A DNA stretch of 44,036 nt from Lachnospiraceae bacterium. Lineage in GTDB: Bacteria > Bacillota > Clostridia > Lachnospirales > Lachnospiraceae. The DNA lies in contig JAFVBO010000068.1 in NCBI GenBank assembly GCA_017479935.1, positions 1-44,036 on the forward strand, written 5' to 3'. Within the stretch, counting starts at the first letter, position 1. Each line of letters starts with the position of its first letter. Below, piece by piece: positions 24,596 through 31,975 of this stretch. The notes under the pieces are model-generated. The model saw only the letters and a program-made list of their open reading frames with translations, was not told the origin of the DNA and searched no databases. The position numbers were made by a program, and so were the translations under genes.

Positions 24596-27436
24596 ATGAA
24601 ATCATCGAATCTCTGGCGAGGGCTGACGGCGCTCTTTGCGTTCATCTTCAGCCTGACCAGCTTTGGAACCACGCTTGCTTTCCACCGTGAAGGCGATGTG
24701 AACCTGTTCCTTGGGACCCTCCCCCCTGCGCAGACGGTCACCGATGACACCAACTATTACCCGTCGGCCTACGGCTCGATGGAGGAGATGCGGACGGATC
24801 TGCAGGCGCACATCATCAGAACGCAGGAAGAGGGAAGCGTTCTGCTTCGCAACGAGAACGACGCCCTTCCGCTTGAGGGCACGGCAGCCGTTACCCTGTT
24901 CGGCTTCGCGGCGGCGACTCCGGTTTACCACGGCGGTTCCGGCGGCCCCGGCAACCGCGGTATCAACCTGTATGACGCGTTAAAAGAAGCGGGCGTCAAG
25001 GTCAATGAAACCGTGTACAACGCGATTACGGCAGCAGGCGGCACCCGCACCAAGACGGGCTTAATCGGTGAGATCCCGGCCAGCGCCTACGCGGGAACGG
25101 AATCCAGCTTCGCCGAGTACAGCGACGCGGCCATCTACGTGATGAGCCGGTACGGCGGTGAGGAAGGCGACTTAAACCACGGTCTTCAGGGCGATTGGCA
25201 GGAAGGCCCCGAAGGAATTCGCGAGCTGGCGCTTCATCCGGAAGAGATCGACACCTTAAAGATGATCCAGAATGCCGGATTTAAGAAAATCATTGTTGTG
25301 TTAAACTCCGGTTATGCCATGGAACTGGGCGAGCTGCCGGATTATGGCGTGGATTCGATCCTGTGGGTTGGCTACCCCGGAGCCTACGGCTTCACCGGCG
25401 TGGCGAACATCCTCACGGGCAAGGCGGATCCCTCCGGCCGCAACGTCATCACTTACGCGACGAACTCCCTGTCTTCCGCGGCCATGCAGAACGCGGGCGA
25501 CTTTACCTTCGACAACCTGACCGGTCTGTACAAGAACAAGTATCTGGTCTACGCCGAAGGCATCTATGTAGGCTACAAGTACTATGAAACCCGTTATCAG
25601 GACGAGGTGCTGGGACTTCACAATGCGACGTCCTCCAAGGGCGCGTACGCGGGAAGCGAATGGCACTACGACGACGAAATGGTGTACACCTTCGGCGCCG
25701 GAGAGTCCTACGCGGACTTTACGCAGGAGCTTCTCTCTGTCAACTGGGATAAGAACACCCACATGGTTACCGCCGAGGTGAAGGTAACCAACAACGGCGG
25801 CTTTGCCGGCAAGAGCAAGGATGTCATCCAGCTCTACGCCCAGCTTCCCTGGAAAGAGGGCCAGACCGAAAAGAGCGCCATTCAGCTGATCGACTTCGCG
25901 AAGACCTCCGCTCTGGCAGCAGGAGAGAGCGAAACCCTGACCCTGACCTTCTCCGATTACATGTTTGCGGCCTATGATGCCAATGCGGTGAATGGCGCGG
26001 ACCCGGACAAGAAGGGCTGCTACGTTTTTGACGCCGGCGATTACTACTTCGCGATCGGCGCGGACGCGCATGACGCTTTAAACAATGTTCTGGCTGCCAA
26101 GGGCGCGAATGTTGCCGGTGATGCCGCGAAGGCTCACAAGGAAACGCTGGCAGAGCTGGACAACAAGACCTGGGCGGTATCCCCGTACACAGGCGAGGTG
26201 GTTTCCAACCACTTTGAAGACAGAGACATCAACTACTTTATTCCGGGCGCGGTGACTTACATGACCCGCGGCGACTGGAATACCTTCCCTGACACCGTGA
26301 AAACGCTGACCGCGACGGATGAAATCAAGGATCTCATGGAGAATTTCCAGTACGAGAAGCCTGCGGACGCGCCGGACATCAGCGTGTACAAGTATAAACA
26401 GGACAACGGTCTTTCCTTCATCGATATGAAGGATGTGGCCTTTGATGATCCGAAGTGGGATGACCTCATCGACGAGATGGCGGTTACCGAGCTGGCGCAG
26501 ATCGTGGGCGACAAGATGGCATTGGATGCCATTCCGTCCATCGAGTTCCCGGCCTACGCCGGCGGCGACGGTCCCGACGGACATCAGCAGGGCGTGCTCT
26601 TTAACGCCGAGATGCTGGCGGCTTCCACCTTCAACAAGGACATCTTACGCGAGCGCGGCGAGTTCTTCGGCGAGGAGAGCTACTGGATCGGCTTCCGCCA
26701 CATCTACGCACCCGGCGGAAACATCCACCGCACGCCGTACTCCGGCCGTAACTTCGAGTACTATTCGGAAGACGCAATCATGAGCTACATCTGCGGCGAA
26801 GTGCAGACCAAGGCCATGGCCGCCAAGGGCCTCGTGGGTACCTTCAAGCACTTCTGCGGAAACGATCAGGAGACGAACCGTCACGGCGTGGCGACGTTCA
26901 TGACCGAGCAGGCGTACCGCGAGGGACCGTTAAAGGGCTTTGAGGGCGGTCTGCAAAAAAATCACAGTCTGGGCACCATGACGGCATACAACCGCATCGG
27001 CTGCATCCCGACGGCTTCCGACTATGAGACCATGACCACCGTGCTTCGCGGTGAGTGGGGGTTCCTTGGCATCAACATGACGGACTCCTCCAAGGACTCC
27101 GCTGGTTACATGGGCACCGGTGACGCGCTGGCGGCCGGAACCACCCAGTTTAACAACGACCCCGGCCGTGTACCGGAGGCTTCGAACTACCTGACCAAGG
27201 CGCGCGACGGCTTTATCTGGGGCAAGCTTCGTGAAGTGGCGCATTACTATCTGTACGCCATGAGCCGCTCCAACCTGGTTAACGGCCTTGCCAAGGAAGT
27301 ACCGATCGCGGATTACACGCCTTGGTGGAAACCGGCTACGCTGGCCATCAACGCGGGTGTCGCCATCCTGGCGCTCGGATCGTTTATCCTGTTCATCGTG
27401 GCAACCCTTCGCGGAAAAAAGGAGGGCCTGAAATGA
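24596..27436 (+). CDS. Doubly membrane-anchored, permuted GH3 glycosidase, type B1
   Basis: A 946-residue GH3 protein with the permuted order and a membrane helix at each end (WRGLTALFAFIFSLTSFGTTLAF; WKPATLAINAGVAILALGSFILFIV then RGKK). The sandwich domain holds SRYGGEEGDLN with E189 as candidate acid/base, then a fibronectin-like domain (VKVTNNGGFAGKSKDVIQLYAQLPW). The barrel has YAPGGNIHRTPYSGRNFEYYSED, TFKHFCGNDQETNRHG and candidate nucleophile D830 in NMTDSSKD. The AGxD motif after the nucleophile is changed to AAGTTQF, so substrate or activity may differ from type A. I use ATG 24596 after GGGAGAAAAACT, not the unsupported ATG at 24560. Its stop overlaps the next ATG as ATGA. Confidence 0.9.
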   Translation: MKSSNLWRGLTALFAFIFSLTSFGTTLAFHREGDVNLFLGTLPPAQTVTDDTNYYPSAYGSMEEMRTDLQAHIIRTQEEGSVLLRNENDALPLEGTAAVTLFGFAAATPVYHGGSGGPGNRGINLYDALKEAGVKVNETVYNAITAAGGTRTKTGLIGEIPASAYAGTESSFAEYSDAAIYVMSRYGGEEGDLNHGLQGDWQEGPEGIRELALHPEEIDTLKMIQNAGFKKIIVVLNSGYAMELGELPDYGVDSILWVGYPGAYGFTGVANILTGKADPSGRNVITYATNSLSSAAMQNAGDFTFDNLTGLYKNKYLVYAEGIYVGYKYYETRYQDEVLGLHNATSSKGAYAGSEWHYDDEMVYTFGAGESYADFTQELLSVNWDKNTHMVTAEVKVTNNGGFAGKSKDVIQLYAQLPWKEGQTEKSAIQLIDFAKTSALAAGESETLTLTFSDYMFAAYDANAVNGADPDKKGCYVFDAGDYYFAIGADAHDALNNVLAAKGANVAGDAAKAHKETLAELDNKTWAVSPYTGEVVSNHFEDRDINYFIPGAVTYMTRGDWNTFPDTVKTLTATDEIKDLMENFQYEKPADAPDISVYKYKQDNGLSFIDMKDVAFDDPKWDDLIDEMAVTELAQIVGDKMALDAIPSIEFPAYAGGDGPDGHQQGVLFNAEMLAASTFNKDILRERGEFFGEESYWIGFRHIYAPGGNIHRTPYSGRNFEYYSEDAIMSYICGEVQTKAMAAKGLVGTFKHFCGNDQETNRHGVATFMTEQAYREGPLKGFEGGLQKNHSLGTMTAYNRIGCIPTASDYETMTTVLRGEWGFLGINMTDSSKDSAGYMGTGDALAAGTTQFNNDPGRVPEASNYLTKARDGFIWGKLREVAHYYLYAMSRSNLVNGLAKEVPIADYTPWWKPATLAINAGVAILALGSFILFIVATLRGKKEGLK

Positions 27437-27855
27437 AAAACTTTATGAAGGATCGGAAACTCGGCTTCTGGCTGACTCTGATCGCGGCCTGCGCGGCGAT
27501 CGTAGCGGCCATCCTGTACCTGGTGATCTATTCGGGAACGGCAGACCCGGTGACGGGTGTCTGGGACCGCGTGTTCAAGTGGCTGACCTTCGGCCTGGTG
27601 CTGGGCGGCGGCCTGGTGAGTCTTCTGGGTGAAATGGCCCGCCTTCGCGTGGTGCCGATCCTGGCGGCCATCTGCTACTCTGTCGGCCTGGCAAACCACC
27701 TGGTGGAAGCGGCCTACCCGCTGGCGGACGTTCTAACGAAGGTTCCGTTCTTCGGCGGAAATCCTGCCCTGGCCATCGGCTTTGGCATCGCCTTCGGCGT
27801 CATCGCCATCGTGCAGGTGCTTGCATCCTTTATGGAACACAACAAAATTGCGTAA
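27433..27855 (+). CDS. Four-helix membrane protein coupled to GH3 type B1
   Basis: A 140-residue protein with four predicted membrane helices (about 11-33, 48-66, 72-92 and 110-133) and a basic N-terminus. The start at 27433 overlaps the GH3-B1 stop as ATGA, with AGGAGGG six bases upstream, so the two are translationally coupled. Between helices 3 and 4 it reads PLADVLTKVPFFGGNPALAIG; the partner of the second type B enzyme has SLSDVLNHVNFIGGNAAMGM at the same place. Both also share PxxPAxxYSV-like residues in helix 3. I know no named family for it. A membrane partner, chaperone or anchor for type B GH3 proteins is the simplest reading. Confidence 0.85.
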   Translation: MKNFMKDRKLGFWLTLIAACAAIVAAILYLVIYSGTADPVTGVWDRVFKWLTFGLVLGGGLVSLLGEMARLRVVPILAAICYSVGLANHLVEAAYPLADVLTKVPFFGGNPALAIGFGIAFGVIAIVQVLASFMEHNKIA

Positions 27856-27872
27856 AAACGCAGGAATGATCA

Positions 27873-27914
27873 CGTCCTAAGCGGAAAGAAAGCCTTTCCT
27901 TCCGCTTAGGGACG
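27873..27914 (+). terminator. Hairpin after 4TM protein A
   Basis: CGTCC-T-AAGCGGAA pairs with TTCCGCTT-A-GGGACG around a short loop. No U-run follows; it may attenuate or stabilise the upstream mRNA. Confidence 0.5.
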
Positions 27915-27947
27915 ACAATCATAAACTTATTTAGGAGGAAAATTCAA

Positions 27948-28805
27948 ATGAAGAAAATCGCAGCAGTTCTTTTGACGGCCGTTATGGCTATCTCCATGGT
28001 TGCCTGTGGCGGCAACGGCGGATCCTCTACTCCCGCCGGCAACAAAGAGACCAAGGCAGCTGAAACCCAGGGAGCACAGGAAGAATCCAAGACCTATCAG
28101 TTTGAGGGCAAGTTCGAAGAGCAGGGTGAGTACGCTTCTATGCTGAACAACGCGTTCCTGCTGAACCTGAACGCCGATGGCACCGCGGTGTGTGACAAGT
28201 ACGCCTTCGCGAAGTATGATGCTTCTGATGCCGAAACGAACCCCACCTATACCCAGAGCTATCTGTCTGGTACCTGGAAGGCCGTGGAAAAGGACGGCGT
28301 TCCCTGCCTGCAGATTAAGCTGAGCTACAAGGATGCTTCCGGCAACGAGTCCAACGCGACCACCAGCTATGCGTATGATGTAGCCGGCGAGTACAGCTTT
28401 GACATGAGCTACCCTGTCACCCCCGGACAGGCTTACACCCGTACCGCGGCCATGACCGGTAAGGAAGGGACGATCTATGCCGATGACAACGCGTTCATCC
28501 AGGCTTACAAGCAGGAGTTTGAGGCCCCCGCGAGCGTTGGAACGTTCGTGGATGCGGAGAACAACGTGACCGCGTACCTGCAGGACGGCGGCGTGATGCT
28601 GATTTACTCCGGTTATGACAAGTTTGCGGAAGGCAAGTGGGCAAACGGCGCTGACGGCATTACGATCACGCTGAACGATGCGGCCGTGGAAGTGACCAAG
28701 GACGGCAATGCTGCTTCCTTCAAGGTTACCCGTACCATGGGCGACTTTACAAATGAGTATACGCTTACCTGCGCAGACGTGACCGCGCTTCCGAAGGCTG
28801 AGTAA
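27948..28805 (+). CDS. Surface lipoprotein B in the GH3 cluster
   Basis: A 285-residue protein with a lipoprotein signal peptide (lipobox MVAC, Cys20) and a Ser/Glu/Thr-rich tether to about residue 45. The mature part seems to contain two similar beta lobes: LLNLNADGTAVCDKYAF with GTWKAVEKDGVPCLQIKLS, and TAYLQDGGVMLIYSGYDKF with GKWANGADGITITLND. This suggests an internally duplicated lipocalin-like or calycin fold. No named family is recognised. TTTAGGAGGAAAATTCAA precedes the ATG and a terminator follows the gene. It is not obviously homologous to lipoprotein A beyond the signal peptide. Confidence 0.85.
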   Translation: MKKIAAVLLTAVMAISMVACGGNGGSSTPAGNKETKAAETQGAQEESKTYQFEGKFEEQGEYASMLNNAFLLNLNADGTAVCDKYAFAKYDASDAETNPTYTQSYLSGTWKAVEKDGVPCLQIKLSYKDASGNESNATTSYAYDVAGEYSFDMSYPVTPGQAYTRTAAMTGKEGTIYADDNAFIQAYKQEFEAPASVGTFVDAENNVTAYLQDGGVMLIYSGYDKFAEGKWANGADGITITLNDAAVEVTKDGNAASFKVTRTMGDFTNEYTLTCADVTALPKAE

Positions 28806-28825
28806 GGTTTTTTAAGAGACATGAG

Positions 28826-28860
28826 AAGGGGACGGGCGGTTTTCGTCCGGCCCCTTTTTC
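28826..28860 (+). terminator. Terminator after lipoprotein B
   Basis: GGGG-A-CGG-G-CGG / CCGTCCGGCCCC type stem with a TTTT loop and minor mismatches, followed by TTTTTCT. Confidence 0.75.
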
Positions 28861-28898
28861 TCTCCATTGTTTGATCATCCAGGGAAGGAGATATCCGT

Positions 28899-31856
28899 AT
28901 GAAAAAAGGATCCGCGAAATGGACGGTTCTCACGGTGATCATGGCCATCCTCATGGTCGTGAGCATTGTGGCGATCCCCGTCACCAATATGTTTGCGAAC
29001 GCCATCAACGTAACTCTTGGCGCCAAGACCCAGGAAATTGTTCCGGAGGAAGGCGCGAGCGTTTACTTTGTTTCCAATTATGAGAACGTGGACGATCTGG
29101 TTGCTTTTGAAAAGCAGCTGTGCCGGGACATCGAATCCGAAGGTGCGGCGCTCTTAATCAATCGTGAGAATACCCTGCCGCTGGCGGCAGGCACCAAGTT
29201 CACGCCTTTCTCGCAGTCCAGTTTTAACCTGCTGTACGGCGGCACCGGTTCCGGTCAGGTTTCCGCGGACGATGCCATCACCTTAAAGAATGCCATCGAC
29301 ACCGTGTTTGGCGCGGATTCCGTGAACCCCGACCAGTGGAAGTTCTATGCCACGGCCGGCTACAAGCGCGTGAACGCTGCCACGACGGGCGGCAATCAGG
29401 GCCAGTACCGCATCAACGAAGTACCGTGGGCGAAGTACACCGACGCGTTAAAGAAGACCTGGGCAAACTACGGCGATGTCGCGCTGGTTGTCCTGGCCCG
29501 CTCCGGCGGTGAAGGCGCGGATCTTCCCTCCGGTCTTCCGGAACTGGAAGAATTCATGACGGACGGCGACTACCTGCGTCTTTGCAAGGAAGAGGTCGAG
29601 ATGTTCGAACAGCTCGAGCAGCTGAAGAAGGACGGAACCTTCAAGAAGATCGTGGTTCTGTTAAACTCCTCCAACACCCTGCAGCTTGACTTTGTGGACA
29701 AGTACGGCATCGATGCCGTTTTATGGATCGGCGATGTCGGTATGACGGGCGCCCTGGGCGTGGCCGATATCCTGGCCGGCAATGTGAACCCTTCCGGCCG
29801 CATCGTAGACACCTTCTTAAAGGATAACCACTCCAGCCCCGCGATGCAGAACTTTGGCGCGTACGACTGGACCAACGGCGCGGACTACGGCGTCGCGACC
29901 GCACAGAACAACACCGACCCCGGCATTGACAAGTGCAACCAGGACTATGTGGTCTACCAGGAAGGCATCTATGTCGGTTACCGCTACTATGAAACCCGCT
30001 ACGAAGACTATGTATTAAATCAGGGCAACGCCGGTGACTATGTTTACACCAACGACGTGGCCTTCCCCTTCGGCTACGGCCTGAGCTACACGACGTTTGA
30101 GTATTCGAACTTCTCCGTGAAGGAGAATCAGAACGACTTCACCGTGAAGGTGGACGTCAAGAACACCGGCAGCGTGGACGGCAAGCACACGGTACAGATT
30201 TACTTCCAGTCCCCTTACACCCAGTACGACATCGACAACCTGGTGGAGAAGGCGGCCGTGGAGATCTGCGGCTTTGACAAGAAGATGATTAAGGCCGGCG
30301 ACACCGAGACCTTTACGATCACGGTGGAGAAGGAAGACTTAACCAGCTACGATCACATGAACGCCAAGACCTACATCTTAGAGGATGGCGATTACTACTT
30401 CACGGTCGGCAAGAACGCCCACGATGCCGTGAACAACATCCTGGCCGCCAAGGGCGCGGATGCTTCCCGCATGACGGAAGCCGGCAACGCTTCTCTGGCC
30501 CAGAAGTGGACGAACGACACGTTCGACAAGACCACCTATGCTGTCTCTTCCGTGACCGGCAAGCCCATCACGAACCTGTTTGACGATGCAGACCTGAACA
30601 AGTACGCCGGAAATGGCGGACAGACCGTTACCTACCTGACCCGTCACGACTGGGTCGGCACCTTCCCGACCACCCAGAGCCTGCACATCACCCCCGAAAT
30701 GTGGGCGGACGGCCTGACGCACGAAGAGAGCGGCAGAAAGGCCATCGTGGAGAAGATGAAGGCTGCGCTGTACGCGGACGCTACCATGCCGAAGATGGCT
30801 GTGGCCGGCGATTTAGACGCGGCGGATTTAGCGATGGCAGACGTGGATGATCCCCGCTATCTGGAGCTTGTCAGCGAAATCCCTTACACCGAGATGACGA
30901 ACCTGATCTACAACGGTTTCCATCTGACCCAGCCGGTGCCCAGCATCAACCTTCCGGGTACCAACGATGAGAACGGCCCTCAGGGCTTCACCAAGTCCTT
31001 AACGGGCGGCGCTTCCGCCATGGCTTACACCTCCGAGGACGTGATGGCGGCCACCTACAACCTGGAGCTGGTCCACAACATGGGCCTTTGCATCGGCGAA
31101 GACTTCCTGCACGTGGAAGACGCCTCCGGCACCCCTTACTCCGGCATCTACGGCCCCGGCGCCAACATTCACAGAACGCCTTACTCCGGCCGTAACTTCG
31201 AGTACTACTCGGAAGACGGCTGGGTAGCCGGCCGTATCTCCGCTGCGGAGGTTATGGGCATTCAGGACCGCGGCGTGTACGTGTTCACGAAGCACTTTGC
31301 GTTAAATGATCAGGAAGAAGGTCGCTACGGCATTGCCACCTGGTCCAATGAGCAGGCCATCCGCGAGCTGTACTTAGAAGGCTTTGAAGGCAGCATCGTA
31401 AAGGGCGGCGGCATGGGCGTCATGAGCAGCTTTAACCGCCTTGGCGTGACCTGGTCCGGCGCGCATCACGGCCTCATGACCGGCATCCTGCGCGATGAGT
31501 GGGGCATGAAGGGCGCGGCCATCACCGACTGCTCCGTTTTTGCCAAGTACATGGATTACCGCTTCGGCGTTTTAGCCGGACAGGATCTGTGGGATGGACA
31601 CGGCAGCGGCATGGCAACCCTGGACGGCCTGGATAACGATCCGGCCATCGTGACGGGCGTGCAGAGAGCCGTTAAGAACATTGTCTACTCGATCACCCAC
31701 AGCCATGCCATGAACGTGGGTAAGGCTACGATCCGCGTAATCACGCCTTGGTGGCAGAAGCTCCTGTACACCCTGGCAGGCCTGTTTACGCTGGGAACCA
31801 TCGCAAGCGCTGTTATGATGGTAAGAGCGAAGAAGGCGGCCAAAGAAGAGGCGTAA
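28899..31856 (+). CDS. Doubly membrane-anchored, permuted GH3 glycosidase, type A2
   Basis: A 985-residue paralogue of the type A1 protein, collinear along its length. N-terminal helix WTVLTVIMAILMVVSIVAIPV; sandwich domain with ARSGGEGADLPSGL (candidate acid/base E205); fibronectin-like domain with VDVKNTGSVDGKHTVQIYF; barrel with YGPGANIHRTPYSGRNFEYY, TKHFALNDQEEGRYG and candidate nucleophile D877 in AITDCSVFAKYMD; AGQDLW retained; C-terminal helix LLYTLAGLFTLGTIASAVMMV and a basic tail. GGGAAGGAGATATCCGT precedes the ATG. No terminator separates it from the type B2 gene 119 bases later. Compared with A1 the barrel is best conserved and the anchors least, as expected for an expanded set. 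Confidence 0.9.
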   Translation: MKKGSAKWTVLTVIMAILMVVSIVAIPVTNMFANAINVTLGAKTQEIVPEEGASVYFVSNYENVDDLVAFEKQLCRDIESEGAALLINRENTLPLAAGTKFTPFSQSSFNLLYGGTGSGQVSADDAITLKNAIDTVFGADSVNPDQWKFYATAGYKRVNAATTGGNQGQYRINEVPWAKYTDALKKTWANYGDVALVVLARSGGEGADLPSGLPELEEFMTDGDYLRLCKEEVEMFEQLEQLKKDGTFKKIVVLLNSSNTLQLDFVDKYGIDAVLWIGDVGMTGALGVADILAGNVNPSGRIVDTFLKDNHSSPAMQNFGAYDWTNGADYGVATAQNNTDPGIDKCNQDYVVYQEGIYVGYRYYETRYEDYVLNQGNAGDYVYTNDVAFPFGYGLSYTTFEYSNFSVKENQNDFTVKVDVKNTGSVDGKHTVQIYFQSPYTQYDIDNLVEKAAVEICGFDKKMIKAGDTETFTITVEKEDLTSYDHMNAKTYILEDGDYYFTVGKNAHDAVNNILAAKGADASRMTEAGNASLAQKWTNDTFDKTTYAVSSVTGKPITNLFDDADLNKYAGNGGQTVTYLTRHDWVGTFPTTQSLHITPEMWADGLTHEESGRKAIVEKMKAALYADATMPKMAVAGDLDAADLAMADVDDPRYLELVSEIPYTEMTNLIYNGFHLTQPVPSINLPGTNDENGPQGFTKSLTGGASAMAYTSEDVMAATYNLELVHNMGLCIGEDFLHVEDASGTPYSGIYGPGANIHRTPYSGRNFEYYSEDGWVAGRISAAEVMGIQDRGVYVFTKHFALNDQEEGRYGIATWSNEQAIRELYLEGFEGSIVKGGGMGVMSSFNRLGVTWSGAHHGLMTGILRDEWGMKGAAITDCSVFAKYMDYRFGVLAGQDLWDGHGSGMATLDGLDNDPAIVTGVQRAVKNIVYSITHSHAMNVGKATIRVITPWWQKLLYTLAGLFTLGTIASAVMMVRAKKAAKEEA

Positions 31857-31975
31857 AGGCGAAACCATTCGTGTGACAATATCATAAGGATGTGACGCGA
31901 CAATAAGGCATACAAAGGGAGCGCCGGGGATGCCTGGTGCTTCCTTTTGGTTTTATCGTGAGGAAAAGAAAGAGA

